From [Clostridium] clostridioforme AGR2157 (lineage in GTDB: Bacteria > Bacillota > Clostridia > Lachnospirales > Lachnospiraceae): a stretch of DNA of 42,928 bases. Position numbers and translations under genes: made by a program. Shown here piece by piece: positions 7,273 to 15,765 of the stretch (positions are counted from its first letter, which is position 1; each line of letters opens with the position of its first letter). The DNA is taken from contig NZ_AUJR01000045.1 of assembly GCF_000424325.1 (NCBI RefSeq), positions 1 to 42,928 of the forward strand, in the 5' to 3' direction. Below the pieces are notes generated by a model that ran no database searches, was not told where the DNA came from, and worked only from the letters and a program-made list of their open reading frames with translations.

Positions 7273-8052
7273 TTAGACTTTGTCTCGAATCCATTCTCCG
7301 CATAAGTCTAACCAATGTGCAACGTGGGAATCCGCATAACGCCCCTTATCTGACTCTTCTACTTCTTTCGTAGCCAGAGATAACCCATGCACCCCTTTAT
7401 GAAAAATATGTATCTCACTGGATATGCCCTGATTCATCATACTTTGGGCAAGCAGCAGAGAATTCTGAACCGGTACATCACGATCTTCCATGGTATGCCA
7501 CAAAAACATCGGCGGCACGGAAGCATTGACAAGCTTCTCTACAGAAAAATTATCCCATAAGGATGTATCATCAGAGAGCCGCTCAAAGCTGCCTCTATGC
7601 GCATATTCACCTGCACTGACAACCGGATAACAGAGAATCAATCCGTTAGGCCTGCATGCATCCTGCTCTTTTTTCTCGGAGAAAAACTTTGGATTACTCC
7701 AGCTCACTCCAAGCATACCTGCCACATGTCCGCCAGCGGAGAAACCGCATACACATATTTTATTCGGGTCAACATAAAATTCTTCCGCCATAGCGCGCAC
7801 TTGGGATACTCCCCATGCCAGGTCAAGCATCGGCCCATACATCAGATTCTGTCCCTGTACATTATATTCCATAACAGCCGCCTGAAATCCCTGTTTGAGA
7901 AACGCTTCTGCCACTGGCCTTTGTTCCCGGTCCGACAGCCACAGATATCCTCCCCCCGGGCAAATGACTACCATGGGAAGCATTTGTTTTGATTCATGAT
8001 AATAAATACTGATTTTTGCACCGGTTTCCTCATTCAAAATAACATGCTCCAT
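7273..8052 (-). CDS. Alpha/beta hydrolase, acetyl-xylan-esterase-like (BD-FAE type)
   Basis: A 259-aa alpha/beta hydrolase. The oxyanion motif 'CPGGGYLWLSDRE', the nucleophile elbow 'GFSAGGHVAG', an acid residue in 'HTMEDRDVPVQ' and the histidine in 'KGVHGLSLA' form the usual Ser-Asp-His set. This pattern is seen in small intracellular carbohydrate esterases (BD-FAE and acetyl-xylan esterase relatives). No signal peptide. It lies 16 bases after dctM and upstream of the SASA esterase, so the TRAP transporter appears to bring in an esterified substrate that two different esterases work on. The exact ester is unknown. Confidence 0.8.
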   Translation of the reverse strand: MEHVILNEETGAKISIYYHESKQMLPMVVICPGGGYLWLSDREQRPVAEAFLKQGFQAAVMEYNVQGQNLMYGPMLDLAWGVSQVRAMAEEFYVDPNKICVCGFSAGGHVAGMLGVSWSNPKFFSEKKEQDACRPNGLILCYPVVSAGEYAHRGSFERLSDDTSLWDNFSVEKLVNASVPPMFLWHTMEDRDVPVQNSLLLAQSMMNQGISSEIHIFHKGVHGLSLATKEVEESDKGRYADSHVAHWLDLCGEWIRDKV

Positions 8053-8068
8053 TACTCTTTTCCACCCC

Positions 8069-9361
8069 TTATTTTACAAATGCCGGAAGTACCATACTAA
8101 TCTGCGGAATATAAGTAACCAACAGAAGGGTAATTCCCATCATTATGTACAACGGTATCATTGTTTTTGCAAGACGTTCAAATTTTATTCCGGAGATAGC
8201 GGAGCCAATGAACAGCGTACCACCTACAGGAGGTGTCAACAGTCCAACACCCAGATTGGTAATTAACATTGCACCAAACTGAACCGGGCTCATACCAATA
8301 GATGTGGCAATCGGCAGCAATATCGGTGTCGCAATCAGAATGATAGATGACATATCCATTAACATCCCCATAAGAATCAATATCACATTAACAATAATCA
8401 ATACCACATATGGGTTTGTAGAAAAATGAAAAATGCCTCTGGTAATTAGCTGAGGTACTTTCAGATAGGCTAACAGCCAACCGAATGCAGAAGATGTTGC
8501 AATCAACAGCAAAATCATTGCCAGAGTTTTCACTGCCCTCATCACCATTTTAGGCAACTCACGGATTGATACTTCTTTATAAATCCCAAATGTCACAAAC
8601 AATGTCCACAGCACAGCCACAGCAGCGGATTCTGTCGCAGTAACAATGCCAGTACATACTCCAATTACTACGATTGCAATCGTAATCAATCCCCAAAATG
8701 CCTGAACAAATGCTTGCGCTACTTTTTTAATATCAAACTTTCCATCTATAGGGTAGTTCTTTTTTCTTGCTTTTATATAGCTGTAGGCCATCAGGAGTGA
8801 CCCCATAAGAAGTCCTGGCATTACACCCGCCATAAACAAGGCTCCCACCGATACTCCGCCTGCCACCATTGCATAGATAACCATATTATGGCTTGGCGGA
8901 ATCAGAAGTCCCGTAACGGAGCTGGTCATGGTAATCGTAGTTGCAAACTCTTCATCGTATCCTTTTTTTTTCATCATCGGAACCATAATCGGACCAAGCG
9001 TTGCAGTGCAAGCCGCCGAAGACCCGGACACACAGCCAAACAACATGGAAGCCACCACCGTTACCATGGCCAGTCCCCCCCTCATCCATCCAACCAGACT
9101 GGATGCCAGATTAACCAACCGCTGGGCAATTCCTCCTGTACTCATAATTTCTCCCATCAGGATAAAAAACGGCACCGCCATAAGGGAATAACCATTCACA
9201 CCTTTTACCGCATTCTGAATAACAATATCAGCCGGAATATTCAAGTACCAGCACGTTGTAAAACAGGATATCCCTACAGATATCGCAATCGGTGTCCGTA
9301 AAAACATCAGGCCGAAAAAAGTTCCAAGTAAGATTATAATTGCAATCAATTGTGTTGACAT
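8069..9361 (-). CDS. dctM: TRAP transporter large permease DctM
   Basis: A 430-aa membrane protein with about 12-13 hydrophobic segments. It has the DctM signature 'FFILMGEIMSTGGIAQRLVNLA', 'VVASMLFGCVSGSSAACTATLG', 'GLLIPPSHNMVIYA' and the C-terminal 'ILLPIATSIGMSPVQFGAML' with 'LLTPPVGGTLFIGSAISG'. It is the ion-coupled transmembrane channel of a TRAP (sodium-driven, binding-protein-dependent) transporter. It overlaps dctQ by 16 bases and is followed by the esterase genes. Full length. Confidence 0.94.
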   Translation of the reverse strand: MSTQLIAIIILLGTFFGLMFLRTPIAISVGISCFTTCWYLNIPADIVIQNAVKGVNGYSLMAVPFFILMGEIMSTGGIAQRLVNLASSLVGWMRGGLAMVTVVASMLFGCVSGSSAACTATLGPIMVPMMKKKGYDEEFATTITMTSSVTGLLIPPSHNMVIYAMVAGGVSVGALFMAGVMPGLLMGSLLMAYSYIKARKKNYPIDGKFDIKKVAQAFVQAFWGLITIAIVVIGVCTGIVTATESAAVAVLWTLFVTFGIYKEVSIRELPKMVMRAVKTLAMILLLIATSSAFGWLLAYLKVPQLITRGIFHFSTNPYVVLIIVNVILILMGMLMDMSSIILIATPILLPIATSIGMSPVQFGAMLITNLGVGLLTPPVGGTLFIGSAISGIKFERLAKTMIPLYIMMGITLLLVTYIPQISMVLPAFVK

Positions 9362-9813
9362 AATAAACTCCTTCCTCTGTCAATGCTTTCGATAATAAAG
9401 AAAATTCCAGATATCGGTACTGCCGCATAAAGTACCGTCGACGGCATTCCCAGGCCTGACATAATATTTTGTTCTGCAATACCTAACAGGGAATACCCAT
9501 AGACAGTAAAGCAGATTCCAAGCAACATCGTCATTGCCAGCCCAAACCATTCCAGTACCAGTACATACTTTTCAGAAACCATATTATCAATTAAAGTCAT
9601 TTTCAAATGTACGTCACTGGGGATTGCATAAGCCGCTGCCAGGAAACAAAACCAAACACCTAACAATAGTGCCAGCGATTCTCCCCAAGCCGGGGTGTAA
9701 TGAAGGATATAGCGACAAAATGCCACCCCGGCAACTATGACAACTTCCAGCAGTAACAACACCATACTGACAAAATACAATGCCTGGTTAATAAACTTGA
9801 AAATGCGTTCCAT
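9346..9813 (-). CDS. dctQ: TRAP transporter small permease DctQ
   Basis: A 155-aa protein with four predicted transmembrane helices, as usual for DctQ. It starts MERIFKFINQALYFVSMVLL and contains 'FCRYILHYTPAWGESLALLL' followed by 'VWFCFLAAAYAI', the conserved 'W.EE/ES...W..FLGAA' DctQ pattern. It pairs with DctM in the membrane. Its stop lies inside the dctM start region (16-base overlap), which suggests translational coupling. Confidence 0.92.
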   Translation of the reverse strand: MERIFKFINQALYFVSMVLLLLEVVIVAGVAFCRYILHYTPAWGESLALLLGVWFCFLAAAYAIPSDVHLKMTLIDNMVSEKYVLVLEWFGLAMTMLLGICFTVYGYSLLGIAEQNIMSGLGMPSTVLYAAVPISGIFFIIESIDRGRSLLCQHN

Positions 9814-9825
9814 ATATAACCTCCT

Positions 9826-10866
9826 CTACTGCATTGATTGAATCTCTTCAATTATTTTCTTGTAATTTTTTCCATATTTCTCATAAACCGGCTGTACCTT
9901 TTCCCGCCATTCAGCAATATTATCCGGCTCAATAACAGGTGTACCTGCCTCCTCTAATTTCTTCATTGTATCCATATCATCCTTTTCAGCCTCAATACGG
10001 TTAAATTCTGATGCTTCTATGGCAGCCTCTCGAATCAGCTTCTGATCTTCAGTACTCATCATATTATAAGTCCGGCTACTCATAACCAGCGCGCTCAAAC
10101 CGCATGTATGCCCATCTGCTACCATATATGGAGAAACCTCATTAAAAGAGTTGGAAAGATATCCGGACAGCGGCTGATCCGCACCGTCCACCACACCTGT
10201 CTGCAAAGAAGTAAACAACTCACTATATGAAATCGGCGTAGGAGAAGCGTTAAAACACCGCATTGTATCAAGCATAATTGCTGACTCCGAAATTCTTATC
10301 TTCATCCCGTCAAGATCTTCTGGCTTCTTCAATGCTTTACCTGTCGCAAAAAAATTACGAGAACCTTCATCCATGTAACTTAATCCAACAACACCGTCCA
10401 CATTTTCAGTGATATCTTCAAGCAGCTCCGTTCCAATCTCACTGTTCACCACATTCCACTGATGATTTCTGCTGGTGAACAAATATGGCAAGGATAGAAG
10501 AGCAAACTCGTCTGCCCCAAAATCCGAAGCCGTGAATGGAGTAAATCTCACAAAATCCAATGCTCCCATCTGCACAGTTTGAAGCTGAGTTCTAGCATCC
10601 CCAAGCTGCCCGGCCGGATAAACTTCCACATATATCCGTCCATTGGATTTTTCACTGACAATATCCGCAAATTCATATAATACTCTTGACATAATGTGCT
10701 GTTCTGGATTTGCTTCCCCTGCACGCAGGATAATCTCAGCTTTTTTTTCCGCAGATCTGTCTCCTGCATCCGGGATTGTGGTAGGCTCATGGTACGATCC
10801 ACATCCGCTCAACAGCATTGTCGCCATAAGACCTATACATACATTTGCAAAAATTTTTTTTCTCAT
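9826..10866 (-). CDS. dctP: TRAP transporter solute-binding lipoprotein DctP
   Basis: A 346-aa binding protein. A lipoprotein signal (MRKKIFANVCIGLMATMLLS, then GC with the lipid cysteine at 22) anchors it outside the membrane. The DctP family marks are 'GMKIRISES' (the conserved arginine contacts the substrate carboxylate) and 'PTPISYSELFTSLQTGVVDG'. The carboxylate-binding arginine points to an organic or sugar acid; with two esterases in the same operon an acetylated uronate-like compound is a reasonable guess. A palindromic operator lies 25-36 bases upstream of its start. Confidence 0.92.
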   Translation of the reverse strand: MRKKIFANVCIGLMATMLLSGCGSYHEPTTIPDAGDRSAEKKAEIILRAGEANPEQHIMSRVLYEFADIVSEKSNGRIYVEVYPAGQLGDARTQLQTVQMGALDFVRFTPFTASDFGADEFALLSLPYLFTSRNHQWNVVNSEIGTELLEDITENVDGVVGLSYMDEGSRNFFATGKALKKPEDLDGMKIRISESAIMLDTMRCFNASPTPISYSELFTSLQTGVVDGADQPLSGYLSNSFNEVSPYMVADGHTCGLSALVMSSRTYNMMSTEDQKLIREAAIEASEFNRIEAEKDDMDTMKKLEEAGTPVIEPDNIAEWREKVQPVYEKYGKNYKKIIEEIQSMQ

Positions 10867-10890
10867 AAAATACCTGCCTTACTCGTTTAG

Positions 10891-10902
10891 TTAAACGTTT
10901 AA
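10891..10902. promoter_or_regulatory. LacI-family operator in front of dctP
   Basis: TTAAACGTTTAA is a perfect 12-bp palindrome with the central CG step typical of LacI/GalR operators. It lies between the regulator's stop and dctP. A near-copy lies in front of the regulator gene itself. Confidence 0.8.
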
Positions 10903-10925
10903 TCTTTGGGTATAGAATCCCCCAA

Positions 10926-11969
10926 TTACACATAATCCTCAATATTTTCCTTTAAAATGACTCCTAGTCTAATTGGGTTAATCTGATATTGTTTACCTAC
11001 TAGATAATGATACATCATCACCACAGCCTCCCGCAGCTGAGAAGCCGGATCCTTCCATATAGTTGCCTTGAGAATCCCCTTTTTAAAATAAGGTACTAGT
11101 TCGGGAAACGCATCACTACCTACCAAACACAGTTCTTTTCCTCTCCCCGTTTCCTCAACTATACGGCATGCCTGATAAGTCCCTGCGGCAGTAGTGCTGT
11201 AGATTCCGTTCAAAGAGTGATTCCTTTCCAGATACTCTTTCAACTTGTCATCACTCCACTCATCTTCATAAACGATATCCAGCACATTCTCTGGTTCCAC
11301 TACTTCCATAACAGAAGAGAATCCATTAATACATTGTTTCAGCGACTCTGCCAGACGGATCCCTCCCAAAACCAGTGTTCTGCCTTTCTGTGCATCCGCG
11401 CCAAATGTCATAATTCCGGCAGCAAGGCGTCCAATTCTTTCATTATCCGCTGAAAGAAACATCAACTTTTTTACACCAAGCGCATCTGAATTGAGCGTAA
11501 TAACCGGAATTCCTCTGTCATAAAAACTCTGTATCTCCTCATTCAGCATCCATCCATTCAGGCAATTAATAATTACTCCCTGGATATTATTCCTATCTGC
11601 CAATTCTTTTAACAGTTCCTGTAGCATTTTCTTTTGGCTTTCAGCAGTATTCCATGTAGGATATTTTGCAAAGAATACTTTAAAATCAAGATATTCTTCC
11701 TCCAGCTTTTCCAGCTCATTCCACATACTTTTAAAGAAGAAACTATTTGGAGCATTCTCACCCGGAATCACAACTGCAATCCGTATTTCAGACCGTTTCA
11801 TTGCAGATGCTGCATCATTGGCTTTATAATGCATCTCCTGCGCCAACCGAAGGATTTCCTTCCTTTTCGTATCACCTACGCCCGGCTTATCATACAGCGC
11901 CTTATGTACTGTCACATAGGATACTCCAGCTGCTTCGGCTAAATCTTTTAACGTTGGACGTGTTTCCAT
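10926..11969 (-). CDS. LacI/GalR-family repressor of the TRAP-esterase operon
   Basis: A 347-aa regulator with a LacI helix-turn-helix at residues about 5-25 ('TLKDLAEAAGVSYVTVHKAL', hinge 'ALYDKPGVG...KRKEILRLA') and a periplasmic-binding-protein-like sensor domain ('IRIAVVIPGENAPNSFFFK', 'GVIINCLNGWM', 'IPVITLNSDA', 'NGIYSTTAAGTYQACRIVEE', 'LCLVGSDAFPELVPYFKKG'). The recognition helix has VHKAL where VSRAL is common. Operators with AAACGTTT lie upstream of this gene and of dctP, so it probably represses both and is relieved by the imported sugar acid. Effector unknown. Confidence 0.9.
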   Translation of the reverse strand: METRPTLKDLAEAAGVSYVTVHKALYDKPGVGDTKRKEILRLAQEMHYKANDAASAMKRSEIRIAVVIPGENAPNSFFFKSMWNELEKLEEEYLDFKVFFAKYPTWNTAESQKKMLQELLKELADRNNIQGVIINCLNGWMLNEEIQSFYDRGIPVITLNSDALGVKKLMFLSADNERIGRLAAGIMTFGADAQKGRTLVLGGIRLAESLKQCINGFSSVMEVVEPENVLDIVYEDEWSDDKLKEYLERNHSLNGIYSTTAAGTYQACRIVEETGRGKELCLVGSDAFPELVPYFKKGILKATIWKDPASQLREAVVMMYHYLVGKQYQINPIRLGVILKENIEDYV

Positions 11970-11986
11970 ATCATTACCTCTTTAAG

Positions 11987-11998
11987 TTAAACGTTTAT
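11987..11998. promoter_or_regulatory. LacI-family operator in front of the regulator gene
   Basis: TTAAACGTTTAT matches the dctP operator at 11 of 12 positions. It lies 18-29 bases upstream of the regulator's start and implies autoregulation. Confidence 0.75.
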
Positions 11999-12296
11999 CT
12001 TAAATGCAGTATTATCTTAACACAATTCGTTTCATATTTCTATGTGAAAACTATAAAGTAAACTTAGGTAAATTTTATATAACTTGCATAAATAGGTATT
12101 ATTACAATGATGTATTCATGGATGTTCGCTCACAGTACTTTTACCGAGAACTGTGCAAGCATAAATGCAATAAATACAAGTACACATCCGAACAATTCCA
12201 TGCCAGTATAATGGTATTGTAATTTAAGACACTTCCGGAGACATTTTTTAATGAATCTGATATACTGTAAATACTATAGAAAGAAGGATCATTATC
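11999..12296. other. AT-rich intergenic stretch ending in an IS3-like element end
   Basis: I see no gene here. The last 70 bases, with GACACTTCCGGAGACA followed by AT-rich sequence and a ribosome site (AGAAGGA), resemble the left end of an IS3-family element leading into the orfA remnant. Confidence 0.35.
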
Positions 12297-12472
12297 ATGT
12301 CACGAACAAGAAGAAGTTTCTCCTAAATTCAAATCAGAGCTGGTCATTGAACAAAGGAGAAAAAGACTTAAATACGATAGCTGCTGAAAATAGTATTCAA
12401 CCAAATCTTTTTCGCAACTGGAAGAAGGAATTCCTTGATAAGGCTTCTGTTGTCTTCGACGATACACTTTAA
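12297..12472 (+). pseudogene. IS3-family transposase OrfA remnant
   Basis: The start reads MSRTRRSFS and hits a stop. In shifted frames it continues 'SPKFKSELVIE' and 'KGEKDLNTIAAENSIQPNLF', then 'RNWKKEFLDKASVVFDD', the HTH_Tnp_1 region of an IS3-type OrfA. At least two frame breaks and loss of everything after about residue 60 make it non-functional. No OrfB (rve integrase) follows; the sequence passes into an IS110 remnant. Confidence 0.75.
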
Positions 12473-12492
12473 ACGCTCAGTTCAGCTTCTTT

Positions 12493-13225
12493 ATGAAGCA
12501 AAAGGTTGCCGCTAAAGCCAACCTGATTGCACTTCTGGATCAGACCTATCCGGGAGTCAACAAACTCTTCGACAGCCCCACACGCTCCGACGGAAGCGAA
12601 AAGTGGGTGGATTATGCCTATTCATTCTGGCATGTGGACTGTGTCCGTAAGGCCGGTTTAAAGACATTTACAGAGCGCTACCAGAACTTCTGTAAAAAGC
12701 ACCACTATAACTTTCAGCCTGACAAGCCGAAACAGCTTTTTAACGCCTCCAGGGAATTAGTTGCTGTTTTTCCAAAGGAGAAGACCTACAAACTGCTGAT
12801 ACAGCAGAGCATCCAGCAGCTGAACCTGGCTTGCGCCCATATGGAAAAGCTCCGTCAGGAAATGGACACCCTGGCTTCCACACTCCCGGAATACACAACC
12901 ATAATGAACATATACGGGCACTGACTGCTTTCGCCGGTGTTGACCCCGGCGTCGATGAGTCCGGCCAGCGCAAATCCAAGAGCAACAGCGCTTCAAAGGT
13001 CGGCTCCGGAAGGCTGCGAAAGACGCTGTTCCAGGTCATGACTACGCTTCTTCAGAACGCGCCTGAGAACGATATCGTTTCCTTGATAAGAAGCGTTCCG
13101 AGGGCAAGCCGTACTACGTTTACATGACTGCTGGCGCCAATAAGTTCCTGCGCATCTACTACGGAAAGGTCAAAGAGTGTCTGCGTAACTTAGAGCATGA
13201 AGCAATTGACTGTGTCGGTATGCAG
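12493..13225 (+). pseudogene. IS110-family transposase remnant
   Basis: The middle part of an IS110 transposase is readable: 'LLDQTYPGVNKLFDSP', 'KWVDYAYSFWHVDC', 'YQNFCKKHHYNF'. A second frame continues 'RALTAFAGVDPGVDESGQ' and 'SGRLRKTLFQVM' (the Transposase_20 region), and a third continues 'MTAGANKFLRIYYGKVKECL'. The N-terminal DEDD catalytic half is absent and there is a deletion near 12908 and a frameshift near 13110. It abuts the IS3 OrfA remnant, so two dead elements are joined. Confidence 0.82.
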
Positions 13226-13306
13226 CCAGTTGTGGAGCCAGACCTTGGGTTATGCGATAACCTCAAACCGAATAGGTTCTTCGGAGCTGAAAGAAAACGC
13301 TTTTAT

Positions 13307-13338
13307 AGGGCCTTGCTCTTGCAGGGTCCTTTATTTTT
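13307..13338 (+). terminator. Intrinsic terminator after the IS remnants
   Basis: AGGGCCTTGC pairs with GCAGGGTCCT (two G-U pairs) around TCTT, followed by TTATTTTT. It would stop plus-strand transcription just before the next gene. Confidence 0.7.
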
Positions 13339-13359
13339 ACCAAAGGCAGCTTTACAAAA

Positions 13360-13848
13360 ATGAATATTTTACAACAATCAGCTTTCGCTTGGAAAGAACT
13401 AACCGAATACAGATACCAGTTAGTGTATGGCTACAAAAAGACTTTGTATCCAATCAATCTTACATTTTCATATGAAGACTATCCACATCTGGCTGGTTTT
13501 CAATATTTGAAAGATATCTCCCTTCCTAACTATACATCTGCTAAAATTGTAGAGCGAATTCTTGAAGGGAAAATAATTTTCGAACAAATTCAAAAAGCAG
13601 CACAATACGAAGAAAAGATCAAACCACGATTAGAAGCATTAATCCATTTAAAAAACTCTTTAGATAATGATTTTAATCTTTATTCTTTTATGCCTCGGAT
13701 GTATCCTTTTATCACTAACATTAAAGCCGATTACCTAATTGCCAGTCATATCGCTATTGATAGTTATGTTTTCATAATTCATACCACTCCAAGTGACTAT
13801 GAAAGCCAATCTGTCTTGCTTAATAAATTGAATACAGAATCATCATAG
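13360..13848 (+). CDS. PBECR4-like domain protein (putative nuclease-fold orphan)
   Basis: 162 aa. The pattern 'INLTFSYEDYPHLAGFQYLK', then 'IVERILEGKIIFEQIQKAA', 'IKPRLEALIHLKNSLD' and 'IKADYLIASHI' fits the PBECR4 group of the phage Barnase-EndoU-ColicinE5/RelE-like nuclease fold. These domains are seen in prophage and polymorphic-toxin settings; enzymatic activity of this group is not established to my knowledge. It is visibly AT-rich, sits just after a terminator with almost no room for a promoter and has no clear ribosome site, so it may be a remnant missing its leader. The C-terminus after 'FIIHTTPSDYE' also looks short. Confidence 0.5.
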   Translation: MNILQQSAFAWKELTEYRYQLVYGYKKTLYPINLTFSYEDYPHLAGFQYLKDISLPNYTSAKIVERILEGKIIFEQIQKAAQYEEKIKPRLEALIHLKNSLDNDFNLYSFMPRMYPFITNIKADYLIASHIAIDSYVFIIHTTPSDYESQSVLLNKLNTESS

Positions 13849-13894
13849 GGAACATTTTCAGCTTAACCCTCGCTGAAATATTCCCTATTTTATA
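13847..13894 (+). terminator. Intrinsic terminator of the PBECR4-like gene
   Basis: AGGGAACATTTTCAGC (13847-13862) pairs with GCTGAAATATTCCCT (13872-13886), with one internal mismatch, followed by ATTTTATAT. It begins inside the stop codon. Confidence 0.75.
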
Positions 13895-14036
13895 TGAATA
13901 AAATTCCTCTGGAATCTTGTTCCTTTTCAGGAAACTTCGCAAATCGGCCAAAATCGGGGCCAAAATCGGCCATTTTTTGCCCTATTTTACCCTCGATTTT
14001 TCGCCAAAAACCACTACATCTTGTGGTTAACCCCCT

Positions 14037-15728
14037 CTACTTTCCTTCCAAGCCACAATTCTGCATCATTATTACTACTTCCACATGTTCATCATTGTCC
14101 AAACTCAAATTCATATCCTCATCAATAATCGGAAGTTTGAATTTGATGGATTTCAGCCACTGACCGTTCGGCTGCCGCTCCTCGTATATCTGAATTTCGG
14201 AAATCAACGCCTCCATGATCTGCCGCTTTTCCTGCTCATTCATGGCATCATACAACTTATCAAAGTAAATCAGCACCTTGTAAATATTATCTCCGGTGAG
14301 CTTTTCCGCTTCGATTGCCATTTTCTTTGCTCTGGCGGCAATCAGCAGATTTTCCGTATTCTCAATCTTATCATACATCCTGTAAAGACGCTCATCAAGA
14401 TCTGACTTGCGCTTGATGTAGTGCTTATCATCCGGGTCAAGAGAATCAATTTCCTCTATCAGCCTGGATTTGGTGGAATAACTCTGCCTGAGCTGCTTTT
14501 CATAGGCTGCAATTTCCTGCTCAATGGCAGTGGTATCTACCTTCATGCTGATTTTCTGCTGCATCAATGCCGCAAATTTCGGATTGCTGACCAGCTTTAC
14601 AATAACCTCTGCCACGGCATCATCCAGCAGTTCTTCATTGATTTGCCTTTTATAATCGCACTTGTGCCCGCGAATCATAGTACGGTGCTTGCAGCCGTAA
14701 TAGAAGAAATCTTTGTACTTTGTTCCGTCCGGCCTGTGCTTGATGCTCTTGTTGCCATACATCCCGGCCCCGCAGATTGGGCACTTGACGATACCTGACA
14801 GCAGATGCACCTTGGCGTCTTTGCCACGGTTTACATGTTCATACTTTTCAGCCTGTGCCAGCAGCTTCACTTGTGCTTCATGCCAGAGTTCTTCCGACAC
14901 AATACCCTCATGCAGACCATCCGCCAGTAAATAATCGTCCTGCTCCACAAGCCGGTAATCGTTTCTGGTGCCATGTACCTTTTCCGTCCTGCGTCTGCCG
15001 TAGGCGATTTTGCCGCAATAAACAGGATTTTTCAGTATCCTGCGGATCAGAGCCGCATCAAACAGAGGATTTTTGCCGTTCTGCCGCTGTATTTTATGAA
15101 TACCGTGATTGGCAAGGTATTTTGCAAGACCGTTAGCGCCCATGTCGGTATGCACATACTGATCAAAGATAATGCGAATTGCCTCGGCTTCTTCCTCGTT
15201 GATAATCAGTTTTCCCTTTTCAAGCGTGTATCCGTAGGGGGCAAAACCGCCGTTCCACTTGCCCTCACGGGCTTTCTGAATCCTGCCCTCCATTGTTTGG
15301 ACACGGATGTTTTCTCTCTCAATCTCCGCGACTGCCGACAAAACGGAGATCATCAGCTTACCAGCCTCCTTGGAAGAATCAATGCCGTCCTCCACGCAAA
15401 TCAAATTAACTCCAAAGTCCTGCATGACCTGTAATGTGGAAAGGACATCCGCCGCATTTCTGCCGAACCGGGACAATTTGAACACCAGAACATAAGAAAC
15501 GCCATCTTTGCCAGATTTAATATCTTCCATCATACGATTGAACTCGCTTCTGCCCTCAATGGATTTTCCTGACTTACCGGCATCCTCATATTCGCCGACA
15601 ATCTCATAATCATTGTACTCAGCAAAAGCTTTCATTCTGGATTTCTGGGCATCCAGAGAATATCCGTCAATCTGCATCGTGGTGGATACTCTCGTATAGA
15701 TATATACTTTTATCTTTTCTTTTTTCAT
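14037..15728 (-). CDS. Large serine recombinase (site-specific integrase)
   Basis: 563 aa. The N-terminal resolvase domain has the nucleophile serine in 'YIYTRVSTTMQIDGYSLDAQ' and the conserved 'VLVFKLSRFGRNAADVL'. A recombinase domain follows ('APYGYTLEKGKLIINEEEAE', 'LIRRILKNPVYCGKIAYGRR'), then the zinc-ribbon ('LLSGIVKCPICGAGMYGNKS' with a second CxnC in 'YGCKHRTMIRGHKC') and a C-terminal coiled coil. Full length and intact. Such enzymes recombine short attP and attB sites and normally lie next to one attachment end, here expected in the 150 non-coding bases after its stop (13890-14036), which contain only a small dyad AACCAC/GTGGTT. Confidence 0.93.
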   Translation of the reverse strand: MKKEKIKVYIYTRVSTTMQIDGYSLDAQKSRMKAFAEYNDYEIVGEYEDAGKSGKSIEGRSEFNRMMEDIKSGKDGVSYVLVFKLSRFGRNAADVLSTLQVMQDFGVNLICVEDGIDSSKEAGKLMISVLSAVAEIERENIRVQTMEGRIQKAREGKWNGGFAPYGYTLEKGKLIINEEEAEAIRIIFDQYVHTDMGANGLAKYLANHGIHKIQRQNGKNPLFDAALIRRILKNPVYCGKIAYGRRRTEKVHGTRNDYRLVEQDDYLLADGLHEGIVSEELWHEAQVKLLAQAEKYEHVNRGKDAKVHLLSGIVKCPICGAGMYGNKSIKHRPDGTKYKDFFYYGCKHRTMIRGHKCDYKRQINEELLDDAVAEVIVKLVSNPKFAALMQQKISMKVDTTAIEQEIAAYEKQLRQSYSTKSRLIEEIDSLDPDDKHYIKRKSDLDERLYRMYDKIENTENLLIAARAKKMAIEAEKLTGDNIYKVLIYFDKLYDAMNEQEKRQIMEALISEIQIYEERQPNGQWLKSIKFKLPIIDEDMNLSLDNDEHVEVVIMMQNCGLEGK

Positions 15729-15765
15729 GTCTGAAGCCTCATTTGTGCCACAGCCCGTAGCACTT

